Below, in pieces: positions 25,492 through 35,427 of a stretch of 41,553 bases of DNA (the first letter of the stretch is position 1; every line of letters starts with the position of its first letter). The notes under the pieces are model-generated. The model searched no databases, had not been told where the DNA came from, and saw only the letters and a list, made by a program, of their open reading frames with translations. The DNA lies in contig JADCGS010000029.1 in assembly GCA_020248865.1 (NCBI GenBank), positions 1-41,553 on the forward strand, in the 5' to 3' direction. Both the position numbers and the translations under genes were made by a program. Source of the DNA: Burkholderiales bacterium (GTDB lineage: Bacteria; Pseudomonadota; Gammaproteobacteria; Burkholderiales; Burkholderiaceae_F).

Positions 25492-26217
25492 ATGGCCGGA
25501 CATTCCAAATGGGCCAACATCCAGCACCGCAAGGGTCGCCAGGACGCCAAGCGCGCGACCGTCTGGACCAAGGTGATCCGCGAGGTCCAGATCGCGGCGC
25601 GCGACGGCGGCGGTGACCCGTCGATGAACTCGCGCCTGCGCCTGGCGCTCGACAAGGCGCGCCTGGCCAACGTGCCGAAGGACAAGGTCCAGGGCGCCAT
25701 TGCGCGCGGCACCGGCACCGCCGAGGGCCAGAACCTGGAGGAAGTGCGCTACGAAGGCTACGGGGTGGGTGGTGCGGCGCTGATGATCGACTGCGTGACC
25801 GACAACCGTACCCGCACCGTGGCCGAGGTTCGCCATGCGCTGGCCAAGCACGGCGGCAACCTGGGCACCGATGGCAGCGTGGCGTTTCAGTTCAAGCACT
25901 GCGGCCAGTTCGTCTTTGCGCCGGGCGCCTCCGAGGAACGGATCATGGAAGCGGCCCTCGAGGCTGGCGCCGACGATGTCCAGACCCACGAGGACGGCTC
26001 GATCGAGGTGATCTGCGCGCCCGGCGACTTCAGCGCCGTCAACGACGCCCTGGCCCGGGTCGACCTGAAGCCGGAGGTCGCCGAAGTCACGATGAAGCCG
26101 CTGTCCGAGAACCCGCTCGCCGACGCCGACGGCGAGAAGATGCAGAAACTGCTCGATGCGCTGGACGACCTGGATGACGTGCAGGCGGTCTACACCACGG
26201 CGGCGATCGGTCGATGA
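25492..26217 (+). CDS. yebC: YebC/PmpR-family regulator/translation factor
   Basis: A 241-residue YebC protein of standard length. The family signature [20 protein letters not shown] opens the protein, and the domain II/III blocks [19 protein letters not shown] and [11 protein letters not shown] are intact. Family members have been described as transcriptional regulators and, more recently, as factors relieving ribosome stalling. ATG at 25492 has AAGG upstream, and TACACT at 25445-25450 may be a -10 box. The stop overlaps purD by four bases (ATGA). Confidence 0.96.
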   Translation: MAGHSKWANIQHRKGRQDAKRATVWTKVIREVQIAARDGGGDPSMNSRLRLALDKARLANVPKDKVQGAIARGTGTAEGQNLEEVRYEGYGVGGAALMIDCVTDNRTRTVAEVRHALAKHGGNLGTDGSVAFQFKHCGQFVFAPGASEERIMEAALEAGADDVQTHEDGSIEVICAPGDFSAVNDALARVDLKPEVAEVTMKPLSENPLADADGEKMQKLLDALDDLDDVQAVYTTAAIGR

Positions 26218-27503
26218 AACTCCTGGTGATCGGCGACGGCGGCCGCGAGCACGCGCTGGCCTGGAAGCTGGCTGCCAGCGACCGGGTGCAGCTGGTGTAC
26301 GTGGCACCGGGTAACGGCGGAACCGCGCTGGACCGGCGCATGCGGAACGTTCCTGTCACCGACCTTCCCGCGCTGGCCGACTTCGCGCAGGCCGAGGGGA
26401 TCGGCCTGACCCTGGTGGGGCCCGAGGCGCCCCTGGCGGCCGGCGCGGTCGACCTGTTCCGCAGCCGCGGGCTGCGCGTGTTCGGACCCACGCAGGCGGC
26501 GGCTCGTCTCGAGAGCTCGAAGGACTTTGCCAAGGCGTTCATGCAGCGTCACGGCATTCCGACTGCGCGCTACCGCAGCTTCACCGATGCGGCCGAGGCG
26601 CACGCCTATGTGGACCGCGAGGGCGCGCCGATCGTCGTCAAGGCCGATGGCCTGGCGGCCGGCAAGGGCGTGGTGGTGGCGCAAACCGCGGCCGAGGCAC
26701 ATGCGGCCATCGATCACATGCTGCTCGACAATCGCCTGGGCACCTCTGGCGCGCGCGTGGTGATCGAGGAGTTCCTGGCCGGCGAGGAAGCCAGCTTCAT
26801 CGTCATGAGCGACGGCCGCCACGTGCTGGCGTTGGCGACCAGCCAGGACCACAAGCGGCTGCTCGACGGCGACCAGGGGCCGAACACCGGAGGCATGGGC
26901 GCGTACTCGCCGGCGCCGGTGGTCACGCCCGAGCTGCATGCCCGCGTGCTGCGCGAGATCATCCTGCCGGCCGTCAACGGCATGGCCGCCGATGGCCTCC
27001 CCTACACCGGCTTCCTCTACGCCGGCCTGATGATCGGACCCGACGGGGCGCCGCGCACGCTCGAGTTCAACTGCCGCATGGGCGACCCGGAAACCCAGCC
27101 GATCATGCTGCGCATGAAGACCGATCTGGTGGAACTGCTGGAGCACGCCCTGGCCGGCCGGCTCGACCAAGTCGATGTCGACTGGGACCGTCGCACCGCG
27201 CTCGGCGTGGTGCTGGCCGCCCACGGCTATCCCGACCGCCCGCGCAAAGGCGACATCATCGCCGACCTGCCCGCCGACACCGATGACTGCGTGGTGTTCC
27301 ACGCCGGCACGCAGCTGGCGGACGGACGGCTGCGGACCAGCGGCGGTCGCGTGCTGTGCGTCACCGCGCTGGGGGACACCGTGCGCGCGGCGCAGAAACG
27401 CGCCTACGACGCGGTCGAGCAGATCAGCGGCGAAGGCCTGCAGTACCGCAAGGACATCGGCCACCGCGCCGTCAAGTCGCGCGGGGCGGCCCCGGCGACC
27501 TGA
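26214..27503 (+). CDS. purD: Phosphoribosylamine-glycine ligase
   Basis: GAR synthetase (429 aa) catalyses the second step of purine synthesis: phosphoribosylamine + glycine + ATP to GAR. The N-terminal [19 protein letters not shown]-grasp residues [18 protein letters not shown], the [18 protein letters not shown] motif and the [11 protein letters not shown] metal site are all present. It is translationally coupled to yebC by overlapping ATGA. A perfect 8-bp inverted repeat follows about 60 bases after the stop, and a peptidase gene then interrupts the purD-hemF order usual in this block. Confidence 0.97.
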   Translation: MKLLVIGDGGREHALAWKLAASDRVQLVYVAPGNGGTALDRRMRNVPVTDLPALADFAQAEGIGLTLVGPEAPLAAGAVDLFRSRGLRVFGPTQAAARLESSKDFAKAFMQRHGIPTARYRSFTDAAEAHAYVDREGAPIVVKADGLAAGKGVVVAQTAAEAHAAIDHMLLDNRLGTSGARVVIEEFLAGEEASFIVMSDGRHVLALATSQDHKRLLDGDQGPNTGGMGAYSPAPVVTPELHARVLREIILPAVNGMAADGLPYTGFLYAGLMIGPDGAPRTLEFNCRMGDPETQPIMLRMKTDLVELLEHALAGRLDQVDVDWDRRTALGVVLAAHGYPDRPRKGDIIADLPADTDDCVVFHAGTQLADGRLRTSGGRVLCVTALGDTVRAAQKRAYDAVEQISGEGLQYRKDIGHRAVKSRGAAPAT

Positions 27504-27562
27504 CCCGCCCGGCGCGCCCGGCTGTTGCGGCCGAAACGCAGAATGCGGCTTGGCCTGTGAGT

Positions 27563-27591
27563 CCGGCGTGAGGCGTCCGGCGCCACGCCGG
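27563..27591. repeat. Inverted repeat downstream of purD
   Basis: Arms CCGGCGTG and CACGCCGG are perfect over 8 bases with a 13-base loop, 60 bases past the purD stop. No T-run follows, so it is at best a Rho-assisted or weak terminator. The remaining 27592-27799 shows no gene; TTCAAGC and CACAAT near 27760-27772 may be promoter parts for the peptidase. Confidence 0.45.
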
Positions 27592-27799
27592 CCAGCCGTC
27601 GCCCACCGCTGGCTGCCGGCCCAGGCAGTGGACAGCCGCATGCGCCAAGGCGGCCGGAACGCGCGCATCGGGCAGCACGGCGCTCGACACGGATCGACCG
27701 GTGAACGCGGATCGGCGCCCGGTGCGGCAACGGCGGCCAATCCGCGGCGGCGCCGTCCCGTTCAAGCACAATCGCGCCTCTGTCACTGCGCCCATCGCC

Positions 27800-29806
27800 A
27801 TGCACGCGCCCTATACTGCTGAACAGCACATCGCCCTCAAGCGCGTCAGCGCCATCGCTCCGTCTCCCGACGGCCGCTGGCTGGCCGTGGTGGTGCAACG
27901 CCTGGACCAGGATGGAGCCAAGTATGTCTCCGACCTGTGGAAGGTTCCCACCGATGGCAGCACCGCCGTGCAACTCACCCGCGGCGACAGCCGGGATGCC
28001 GCGCCCTGCTTCCGCCACGATGGCGCGCTCGGCTTTCTGTCCAACCGCCGGCCGAACGAGCTGAAGCCGGACGAGGACGCCGACAAGCGCATGCAGGTCT
28101 GGGTCCTGCCCGCAGCCGGCGGCGAGCCGCAGCAGCTGACCGACGAGCCGCTCGGCGTCGAGTCGTTCAAGTTCGCGGCGCGCGCCGACCGCCTGGTTGT
28201 CCTGGCGCCAGTGCTGCCGGGCGTGCCGCACGACAAGCAGCGCGAGACGGCGGCCGAGCGCGCAAAGAAGGGTCCCAGCGCGCGCAACTACCGTCGCCAG
28301 CCGGTGCGCCACTGGGACCACTGGCTGCACCAGAACGCCGACCGCGCCAGCACGCACCTGATCGCCAGCCGCAGCGACGGCAGCCAGCGGCAGGACCTCA
28401 CCCCCGAAGCGACCACCGAGCTGTGGATCGAGCCGGAGTTCGACCTCTCGGCCGATGGCGGCCAGGTGGCGATCACCTGGGCCAGCGCGGGCGCCGACCG
28501 CGAGGAAGACTCCGCCATCGTCGTCGTCGACATCGCCAGCGGCGCGCGCCGCGTGCTGGCCCAGGCGCAGAACACCAACTTCGGCACGCCGCTGTTCGCG
28601 CCCGATGGGCGCACGCTGGCGGTGAACCACAGCACCCGCTCGCCCACGCGGGCACCGCGGCCGCTGCTGGCCCTGATCGACGTGGCCAGCGGCGCGCGGC
28701 GCGATCTGGCAGCCGACTGGGACCGTTGGCCCGCCGCGGCCGACTGGACCGCCGACGGCCGCGCCCTGCTGGTCACCGCCGATGACCACGGCATCACGCC
28801 CGTGTTCCGCATCGAGGCCGGCAGCGGTGCCGTGACGGCGCTGACCCCCCGCGCCGCCGGTGGCACCCACTCCAACGTGGTGGCGCTGGTCGACGGCCGC
28901 GCCGCCTGCATCCGCTCCAGCCTGCTCGACGCGCCCGAGTGCCACCTGCTGCCGACCGATGGCAGCGGCGCCCCGCAGGCGCTGGCGCGGCTGTCGGGCT
29001 TCGAGCCCGCCACCGCCTGGGCCGAGGTCGAGCACATCGAGACCCGCTCGACCGACGGTGCGCCGATCCACAGCGTGATCACGCGGCCCAGGGCGGCGCC
29101 CGGCAGCGGCGCGCCCAAGTCCCCCACGCTGATGTGGATCCACGGCGGTCCGATCGGCATGAGCGGGGACGGCTGGCACTGGCGCTGGAATCCGCTCCTG
29201 GCGGTGGCGCAGGGCTATACCGTGGTGCAGCCCAACCCGCGCGGCTCCACCGGCTTCGGCCAGGCCTTCGTCCACGGCATCTGGGGCAACGTCTGGGGCC
29301 AGCAGTGCTACGAAGACCTGATGTGCGTGGCCGACGCGCTCGAGCAGCGGTCCGAGGTCGACGCTGCGCGCATCATGGCCATGGGCGGCAGCTTCGGCGG
29401 CTACATGACCAACTGGATCGGCACGCAGACGCAGCGCTTCCGCTGCCTGATCACGCATGCCAGCATCGTCACGATGGCGCAGTTCACCGGCACCACCGAT
29501 CACCCCGCCTGGTGGTACCTGGAGATGGGCGGAGAGAACCCGTATGCCGACCCGGCGCGCTATGACCGCTACGCGCCGATCCGCTACATCAGGCGGTGGA
29601 AAACGCCCGCGCTGATCATCCACGGCGAACTGGACTACCGCTGCCCGATCGGCGAGGGCCTCAATCTGTTCGAGGCCCTGCAATACCACGGCGTGGACAG
29701 CGAGCTCGTGATCTTTCCGGACGAGAACCACTGGATCCTCAAGCCGCGCAACATCGTGGCCTGGTACGACAACGTGCTGGGCTTCCTCGCCAAGCACATG
29801 CACTGA
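27800..29806 (+). CDS. S9-family prolyl oligopeptidase-like peptidase
   Basis: A 668-residue serine peptidase of the acylaminoacyl-peptidase/DPP (S9C) type. The N-terminal ~400 residues form the beta-propeller with WD40-like strands ([14 protein letters not shown] repeats). The C-terminal alpha/beta-hydrolase domain has S531 (GGSFGGYM), D612 (GELDYR) and H644 (DENHW). No signal peptide is evident, so it is probably cytoplasmic. The ATG at 27800 ([10 protein letters not shown]) was preferred to a 33-codon upstream extension of low-complexity sequence. It sits between purD and hemF with hemF starting ten bases after its stop. Confidence 0.93.
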   Translation: MHAPYTAEQHIALKRVSAIAPSPDGRWLAVVVQRLDQDGAKYVSDLWKVPTDGSTAVQLTRGDSRDAAPCFRHDGALGFLSNRRPNELKPDEDADKRMQVWVLPAAGGEPQQLTDEPLGVESFKFAARADRLVVLAPVLPGVPHDKQRETAAERAKKGPSARNYRRQPVRHWDHWLHQNADRASTHLIASRSDGSQRQDLTPEATTELWIEPEFDLSADGGQVAITWASAGADREEDSAIVVVDIASGARRVLAQAQNTNFGTPLFAPDGRTLAVNHSTRSPTRAPRPLLALIDVASGARRDLAADWDRWPAAADWTADGRALLVTADDHGITPVFRIEAGSGAVTALTPRAAGGTHSNVVALVDGRAACIRSSLLDAPECHLLPTDGSGAPQALARLSGFEPATAWAEVEHIETRSTDGAPIHSVITRPRAAPGSGAPKSPTLMWIHGGPIGMSGDGWHWRWNPLLAVAQGYTVVQPNPRGSTGFGQAFVHGIWGNVWGQQCYEDLMCVADALEQRSEVDAARIMAMGGSFGGYMTNWIGTQTQRFRCLITHASIVTMAQFTGTTDHPAWWYLEMGGENPYADPARYDRYAPIRYIRRWKTPALIIHGELDYRCPIGEGLNLFEALQYHGVDSELVIFPDENHWILKPRNIVAWYDNVLGFLAKHMH

Positions 29807-29816
29807 AGCCTGCCGC

Positions 29817-30740
29817 ATGACCGACGCCTTCATCGACAGCCAGACCGTCCGCGAGTACCTGCTCGGCCTGCAGGAGCGCATCGTCGCCACCTTCGAGCGG
29901 CTCGACGGCCAACCGTTCCTGCGCGACGCCTGGGAGAAACCGGCCGACTCGGTCCTGGGCGGCGGCGGGCTTACGCGCATCATCGAGGACGGCAACCTGC
30001 TGGAGCGCGGCGGCGTCGGCTTCTCGCACGTGCTTGGCAGCACGCTGCCGCCCTCGGCCACCGCCCAGCGCCCGGAGCTGGCCGGCCGCGGCTTCGAGGC
30101 CATGGGCGTGTCGCTGGTGCTTCATCCGCGCAATCCGCACGTGCCGACGGTGCACATGAACGTGCGCTTCTTCATCGCCAAGGGCGAGGCTCAGCCCGAC
30201 GTGTACTGGTTTGGGGGCGGCATGGATCTGACGCCCTACTACGCGACCGAGGAAGACGCTCGCCACTTCCATGCGACCTGCAAGCGGGCGCTCGCGCCGT
30301 TCGGCGCGGACAAGCATCCGCGCTTCAAGAAGTGGTGCGACGAGTACTTCTTTCTGAAGCACCGCAACGAGCCGCGCGGGTTGGGCGGCGTGTTCTTCGA
30401 CGACTTCCACGAGCTGGGCTTCGAGCAGAGCTTCGCGATGATGCGCGCGGTGGGCGATGCCTTCCTGGACGCCTACGTGCCGATCGTGGAGCGCCGCCGC
30501 GCCACGCCCTACACCGAGGCCGAGCGCCGCTTCCAGGCCTACCGGCGCGGTCGCTACGTCGAGTTCAACCTGGTGCTTGACCGCGGCACGCTGTTCGGCC
30601 TGCAGTCGGGTGGGCGCACCGAGTCGATCCTGATGTCGCTGCCGCCCAAGGTGGAGTGGCGCTACGACTGGCATCCCGCGGCGGGTACCCCGGAGGCGCG
30701 CCTGTACGACGAGTTCCTGAAGCCGCGCGACTGGGCGTAA
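29817..30740 (+). CDS. hemF: Oxygen-dependent coproporphyrinogen III oxidase
   Basis: HemF (307 aa) performs the aerobic oxidative decarboxylation of coproporphyrinogen III to protoporphyrinogen IX in haem synthesis. Conserved blocks are [53 protein letters not shown] and the long signature [20 protein letters not shown], ending at WHP. Length is normal. It starts ten bases after the peptidase and is 58 bases before nadD, in the conserved betaproteobacterial block. Confidence 0.97.
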   Translation: MTDAFIDSQTVREYLLGLQERIVATFERLDGQPFLRDAWEKPADSVLGGGGLTRIIEDGNLLERGGVGFSHVLGSTLPPSATAQRPELAGRGFEAMGVSLVLHPRNPHVPTVHMNVRFFIAKGEAQPDVYWFGGGMDLTPYYATEEDARHFHATCKRALAPFGADKHPRFKKWCDEYFFLKHRNEPRGLGGVFFDDFHELGFEQSFAMMRAVGDAFLDAYVPIVERRRATPYTEAERRFQAYRRGRYVEFNLVLDRGTLFGLQSGGRTESILMSLPPKVEWRYDWHPAAGTPEARLYDEFLKPRDWA

Positions 30741-30798
30741 TGGCGGACGCCGGACCCGGTACGAGCGCGGCGGCGACGGCCGCCTTGCCGCAGCCGCC

Positions 30799-31485
30799 GT
30801 GCTGAATACCGCCACGCACAGTTCCCGTCCGCCGCCGGCGCGCGCCATCGGCCTGCTCGGCGGCAGCTTCGATCCGGTCCACCGGGGCCACCTGCAGCTG
30901 GCGCGCGATGCGCGCGACCAGCTCGGCCTGACCGAGGTGCGCTGGCTGCCGGCCGGCCAGCCGTGGCAAAAGACCGGGCTGACGCCGGCCGGGCACCGGC
31001 TGGCGATGGTGCACCTGGCGCTGCAGGACGAGAGCCGCATGAGCGTCGATGCGCACGAGATCGAGCGCGACGGACCCTCCTACACCATCGACACCTTGCG
31101 CGAACTGCGCCGGGCGCTCGGTCCGCAGGTGCCGCTGGTGTTGCTGATCGGCGGCGACCAGCTCGAGCGGCTCGACACATGGCGCGCCTGGGACGAGCTG
31201 CTGAACCACGCGCATCTGGCGGTCGCGCGGCGCAACGACGCGGTGCTGGTGCTCAACGACCGGCTGCACGCGTGGTTCAATACCCACTGGGCACCGGCTG
31301 CGCAGGTGCATGCAGCGGCAGCCGGATGCGTGACCGAGTTCGCGATGACGCCGGTCGACGCTTCGGCCACGGAAGCCCGCCGCCTGCTGGCGCAGGCGCC
31401 GTCGGCAGCGCGCGACGAGCGGCTCGCCGCGATCGTCCCGGCAGCCGTGCTCGACTATATTGACCGCCATCGCCTGTACCGCTGA
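30799..31485 (+). CDS. nadD: Nicotinate-nucleotide adenylyltransferase
   Basis: NadD (228 aa) converts nicotinate mononucleotide and ATP to deamido-NAD. The nucleotidyltransferase motif GLLGGSFDPVHRGH lies at about residues 18-31, and the C-terminal ISSTxIR equivalent is the diverged VDASATEARRLL. The start is GTG with no clear ribosome site; alternative starts would cut into the core fold. It is 24 bases upstream of the proposed rsfS CTG start, matching the frequent nadD-rsfS pairing. Confidence 0.94.
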   Translation: MLNTATHSSRPPPARAIGLLGGSFDPVHRGHLQLARDARDQLGLTEVRWLPAGQPWQKTGLTPAGHRLAMVHLALQDESRMSVDAHEIERDGPSYTIDTLRELRRALGPQVPLVLLIGGDQLERLDTWRAWDELLNHAHLAVARRNDAVLVLNDRLHAWFNTHWAPAAQVHAAAAGCVTEFAMTPVDASATEARRLLAQAPSAARDERLAAIVPAAVLDYIDRHRLYR

Positions 31486-31509
31486 CCGCCACCTTTGGCC
31501 GGAGGAATC

Positions 31510-32520
31510 CTGGACATCCAGAAACTGCAACGCCTGGTCGTCGACGCACTCGAAGACGTGAAGGCACAGGACATCAAGGTCTTCAATACGCTCGGACTGT
31601 CGGACATGTTCGACCGCGTGGTGCTGGCCAGCGGCACCTCCAACCGGCAGACGCGCTCGCTGGCGTGGAGCGTGGTCGAGAAGGTCAAGGCGGCCGGCGG
31701 CCAGGTCATCAGCGTCGAAGGCACCGACCCCGGCGAATGGGTGCTGGTGGACCTCGGCGATCTGGTGGTGCACATCATGCAGCCGGCGATCCGGCAGTAC
31801 TACGGGCTGGAGGAGATGTGGGGCGCCAAGCCGGTCCGCCTGAAGCTCGCCGAGGACCGGCGCAGCAACCGGCCTGGCCGCGCCGGGCCGGACACGGCCC
31901 CGTCTGCATCGGCCGCAGTCGATGCCGGTGCCCTACCCGTCGCAGCACCGGCCGCGGTCCCGGCCACGCAGGCCGCTGCCCGGAAAAGCGCCGGGACGAA
32001 GGCCGCCGGAAAGACTGCTGCCGGGAAGAAGGCGGCGGCAAACACGGTCGGCAACGAGAAGCGGGCTGTCAAGCGCACCGCCAAGGCGGCCGGCAAGGCC
32101 GTGACCAAGGTTGCGGCCAAGACCAAAGCCAAGACCAGGAGTACGGCCAAGCCCGCCAGTGACGCCGCAGGGGGCGTCCGCTCGGTCGCCCGGAAGGCGG
32201 CCAGCAAGGCCGCCGGCAAGACCGCAACGCAGCAGTCGGCCACGTCGCGCAAGTCGGCAGCAAAGCCGGCCGCCTCGTCTGCCGCCAAGGCCGGCGCCCG
32301 GTCCGGCGCCACCACGAGGCCGGTCAAGACCGCGCCCAAGGCAAGCGTGAAGCAGCCGGCGACCCGGGCCCGGAAGCGCTCGTCCGCCGCCCCCGCCGCC
32401 GGGTCGGTGCGCCGACCGGCAACCCCGTCGGCGGCGCGCTCGGGCGCAAAGTCCGACTCGTCCTCCCCCGGCGCGCGGGCTGGCGCCGCCCGCAAGCGCG
32501 TCCCCCGGTCGACGCGCTGA
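31510..32520 (+). CDS. rsfS: Ribosome silencing factor RsfS with long Lys/Ala-rich tail
   Basis: RsfS binds ribosomal protein uL14 and blocks subunit joining under starvation. The conserved domain (about 1-115) includes LDIQKLQRLVVDALEDVKAQ, FNTLGLSDMFDRVVLASG and DLGDLVVHIMQ plus YYGLEEMWG. Family members begin with M-D-I-x-K-L-Q; here that methionine position is CTG (31510-31512), preceded by GGAGG at 31501-31505. The alternative TTG at 31495 has no ribosome site. Residues after about 120 form a ~215-residue tail rich in Ala, Lys, Arg, Ser and Pro with many KAAGK and KSAAK-like units, resembling histone-H1-like proteins. The total of 336 aa is far above the usual 105-150. Confidence 0.9.
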   Translation: MDIQKLQRLVVDALEDVKAQDIKVFNTLGLSDMFDRVVLASGTSNRQTRSLAWSVVEKVKAAGGQVISVEGTDPGEWVLVDLGDLVVHIMQPAIRQYYGLEEMWGAKPVRLKLAEDRRSNRPGRAGPDTAPSASAAVDAGALPVAAPAAVPATQAAARKSAGTKAAGKTAAGKKAAANTVGNEKRAVKRTAKAAGKAVTKVAAKTKAKTRSTAKPASDAAGGVRSVARKAASKAAGKTATQQSATSRKSAAKPAASSAAKAGARSGATTRPVKTAPKASVKQPATRARKRSSAAPAAGSVRRPATPSAARSGAKSDSSSPGARAGAARKRVPRSTR

Positions 32521-32562
32521 GCGCTGCGGCCGAGCCGATGTCGAGCAGCGCCTGCCGCCGTC

Positions 32563-33030
32563 ATGAAGATCAGCATCGTCGCCGTCGGTCAGCGGCAACC
32601 AGGCTGGGCCGATGAGGCCACGCGCGAATTCCTGAGCCGGCTGCCGCCCGACTTTGCGGTCCAGTTGAAGGAAGTCAGACCCGAGCCGCGCGACGGCAAG
32701 CCGGTGGAGCGACTGCAGGCGGCGGAGGCGGAGCGACTGCGCGCCGCCTGTCCGCCGGGCGCGGCGATCGTGGCGCTCGACGAACGCGGCAAGGACTGGA
32801 ACACGATGCAACTGGCCGGGGCGCTGCAATCCTGGCGCGACGAGGCGCAAGCGGTGGCCTTTGTCATCGGCGGTCCCGACGGGCTCGATGCCGGCTTCAA
32901 GCGCAGTGCGCGCCTGCTGCTGCGCCTGTCGTCCATGACGCTGCCGCACGCGCTGGCGCGCGTCCTGCTCGCCGAGCAGATCTACCGCGCATGGTCCGTG
33001 CTGTCGAACCACCCTTATCACCGAGCCTGA
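32563..33030 (+). CDS. rlmH: 23S rRNA (pseudouridine1915-N3)-methyltransferase
   Basis: RlmH (155 aa, exactly the normal size) methylates pseudouridine 1915 in helix 69 of 23S rRNA using SAM. The SPOUT trefoil-knot motifs are intact: ALDERGKDW, FVIGGPDGL and the C-terminal LPHALARVLLAEQIYRAW followed by HPYHR. ATG at 32563 follows the rsfS stop by 42 bases. Its place after rsfS is conserved across proteobacteria and links both genes to ribosome maturation. Confidence 0.97.
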   Translation: MKISIVAVGQRQPGWADEATREFLSRLPPDFAVQLKEVRPEPRDGKPVERLQAAEAERLRAACPPGAAIVALDERGKDWNTMQLAGALQSWRDEAQAVAFVIGGPDGLDAGFKRSARLLLRLSSMTLPHALARVLLAEQIYRAWSVLSNHPYHRA

Positions 33031-33035
33031 GACGC

Positions 33036-33653
33036 ATGGCCGACCTGTACCTCGCATCGCGCAGCCCGCGCCGACGGGAACTGCTCAAGCAGATCGGCGT
33101 GCGTTTCGAGCCATTGATCACGCGACTGGCCGCCCCGCGCGGGCCGGATGTCGACGAGGCGATCCGCGCGGGCGAGGCACCGGCGGACTACGTGGAACGC
33201 ATCGCACGCGAGAAGGCGCAGTTCGGCATCGAGGCGCTGGCCATGCGCTCGATGCTGGCCAAGCCGGTGCTGTCGGCCGACACCGTGGTGATCCTCGATC
33301 GGGTCATCCTCGGCAAGCCCGAGGATGCAGAGGAGGCCGCGGACTTCCTGCGCCGCCTGTCCGGCCGTGTGCACGAGGTGCGCACCAGCGTCGCGATCGC
33401 CGTGCCGGTCGCACAGCGCATCCAGCTGCTGCAGACGACCTCGGTCTCCACCGTGCGCTTCCGCGCACTGTCGGACCCGGAGATCGACCGCTACGTGGCC
33501 AGCGGCGACCCGATGGACAAGGCCGGCGCCTACGGCATCCAGGGTTACGCCGGCATCTTCGTCGAGCGTCTGGAGGGCAGCTACACCGGCGTCATGGGGC
33601 TGCCGCTGCACGAGACCGCCGTCCTCCTGCGCCAGGCCGGCCTGCGCGTTTAG
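33036..33653 (+). CDS. maf: Maf-family nucleoside triphosphate pyrophosphatase
   Basis: A 205-residue Maf protein, likely hydrolysing dTTP/UTP (YhdE class) or modified nucleotides to the monophosphate. The N-terminal LASRSPRRRELLKQIG, central VLSADTVVILD and C-terminal GDPMDKAGAYGIQGYAGIF and YTGVMGLPLHET motifs are complete. The ATG at 33036 starts five bases after rlmH and begins at the family-typical position. The house-cleaning role is from the family; substrate choice is uncertain. Confidence 0.94.
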   Translation: MADLYLASRSPRRRELLKQIGVRFEPLITRLAAPRGPDVDEAIRAGEAPADYVERIAREKAQFGIEALAMRSMLAKPVLSADTVVILDRVILGKPEDAEEAADFLRRLSGRVHEVRTSVAIAVPVAQRIQLLQTTSVSTVRFRALSDPEIDRYVASGDPMDKAGAYGIQGYAGIFVERLEGSYTGVMGLPLHETAVLLRQAGLRV

Positions 33654-33752
33654 CGCTCCGCGCGGCTGAACGCGGTCGGCTGCGCGCGCCGCACGCCATG
33701 CGCCATCGCCGTTCGACAGCGGCCGGCATGGTCCGGCGCTCGAAGCGGCGGT

Positions 33753-33771
33753 GCATCGGCAAGGCCGATGC
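33753..33771. repeat. Perfect hairpin upstream of rng
   Basis: GCATCGGC, loop AAG, GCCGATGC form a perfect 8-bp stem 17 bases before the rng start codon. A TACACT hexamer (33773-33778) follows directly. It could be a 5'-UTR structure, an operator or a maf terminator; no T-run follows. Confidence 0.6.
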
Positions 33772-33788
33772 GTACACTCCGAAAGAGC

Positions 33789-35282
33789 ATGGAAGACATT
33801 CTGATCAACATCACCCCGCAGGAAACGCGCGTTGCGGTCCTGCTGGCCGGCGTCGTGCAGGAACTGCACGTCGAGCGCGCGGCCACCCGCGGGCTGGTGG
33901 GCAACATCTACCTCGGCAAGGTGGCGCGCGTGCTGCCGGGGATGCAGTCGGCCTTCGTCGACATCGGCCTGGAGCGCGCTGCCTTCCTGCACGTGGCCGA
34001 CATCTGGGAGCACCGTCAGGGCGCCGCAGCCGACAAGGCCGATGGCAAGGGCAAGGCCATGCCGCCCATCGAGCGGCTGCTGCACGAGGGCGACCCGCTG
34101 CTGGTGCAGGTGGTCAAGGACCCCATCGGCACCAAGGGCGCGCGGCTGTCGACGCAGATCTCGCTGGCGGGCCGCATGCTCGTGTACCTGCCGCAGGACG
34201 GCCACGTCGGCGTCAGCCAGCGCATCGAGGACGAGGCCGAGCGCGCCAAGCTCAAGGACATGCTGGCGCGGTTGATTCCGCCGGAAGAAAAAGGCGGCTT
34301 CATCATCCGCACCAGCGCCGAGGACGCCAGCGATGCGGACCTCGCCGCCGACGTCGAGTACCTGCGCCTGCGCTGGCGCCAGATCCGAGAGGTCAGCCGG
34401 CAGGTGCCCGCACCGACCCTGCTGTATCAGGAGCTGTCTCTGGCGCAGCGCGTTCTGCGCGACGTGGTGACGGAACAGACAACCAGCGTGCAGATCGACT
34501 CGCGCGAGAACTTCGTGGCGCTGCAAGCCTTTGCCATGCAGTACGTGCCCCGGGTCACGGCCCGGCTTGCCTACTACGCCGGCGACCGGCCGCTGTTCGA
34601 CCGGTACCAGATCGACGACGAAATCGAGAAGGCGCTGGCCCGCCGCGTCGACCTGAAGAGCGGCGGCTATCTGATCATCGACCAGACCGAGGCGATGACC
34701 ACGATCGACGTGAATACCGGCGGGTTCGTGGGAACCCGCAGCTTCGACGACACGGTGTTCAAGACCAATCTCGAGGCGGCGCAGGCGGTGGCGCGCCAGC
34801 TGCGCCTGCGCAACCTCGGCGGGATCATCGTCGTGGACTTCATCGACATGATGACGGCCGAGCATCGGGAGGCGGTGCTCGCCGAGTTCCGCAAGGTGCT
34901 CGCCCGCGACCGCACCCGCATGAGCGTGAGCGGCTTCACCCAGCTCGGGCTGGTGGAGATGACGCGCAAGCGCACGCGCGAGAGCCTGGCGCACATCCTG
35001 TGCGAGCCTTGCCCCACCTGCAGCGGCCGGGGCGAGGTCAAGACCGCGCGCACCGTCTGCTACGCCATCCTGCGCGACATCCTGCGCGAGGCGCGCCAGT
35101 TCGGCGACTCGATCGACAAACTGCGCGAGTTCCGCATCCTGGCCGCGCAGCAGGTGGTCGACCTCTTTCTCGAGGAAGAGGCGCAGTCGCTCACCATGCT
35201 GAGCGACTTCATCGGCAAGCGCATCTCGATGCAGGTCGAGAGCCTGTATCACCAGGAGCAGTACGACATCGTGCTGGTCTAG
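33789..35282 (+). CDS. rng: Ribonuclease G
   Basis: RNase G (497 aa) is a 5'-monophosphate-sensing endoribonuclease that matures 16S rRNA 5' ends and degrades some mRNAs. The S1 domain (GNIYLGKVARVLPGMQSAFVD, about 38-58) is followed by the DNase I-like catalytic domain with metal-site aspartates in TTIDVNTGGFVG and VVDFIDM. The zinc-link motif is CEPCPTCSGRG. No RNase E-type scaffold tail is present. ATG at 33789 (MEDILINITPQETRVA) is the family start. A perfect hairpin lies just upstream. Confidence 0.96.
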   Translation: MEDILINITPQETRVAVLLAGVVQELHVERAATRGLVGNIYLGKVARVLPGMQSAFVDIGLERAAFLHVADIWEHRQGAAADKADGKGKAMPPIERLLHEGDPLLVQVVKDPIGTKGARLSTQISLAGRMLVYLPQDGHVGVSQRIEDEAERAKLKDMLARLIPPEEKGGFIIRTSAEDASDADLAADVEYLRLRWRQIREVSRQVPAPTLLYQELSLAQRVLRDVVTEQTTSVQIDSRENFVALQAFAMQYVPRVTARLAYYAGDRPLFDRYQIDDEIEKALARRVDLKSGGYLIIDQTEAMTTIDVNTGGFVGTRSFDDTVFKTNLEAAQAVARQLRLRNLGGIIVVDFIDMMTAEHREAVLAEFRKVLARDRTRMSVSGFTQLGLVEMTRKRTRESLAHILCEPCPTCSGRGEVKTARTVCYAILRDILREARQFGDSIDKLREFRILAAQQVVDLFLEEEAQSLTMLSDFIGKRISMQVESLYHQEQYDIVLV

Positions 35283-35427
35283 GCCTGCGCGGGATCTCAC
35301 CGCGCACTGGTAGTCACCCTCGGGTGTCTGGGTTTCCGCGCATCCCGCTGGTCGTCCTTGCCGGACCCGCTTTCCTACGCGCCGCCCCACCCGGTGACGC
35401 ACGGTACCCGCCGCGCAGCTCACGACC

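Noticed and set aside
27404..30103. 899-residue open frame on the minus strand opposite the S9 peptidase
   Set aside because: No motifs; the opposite strand holds a complete peptidase with intact catalytic residues.
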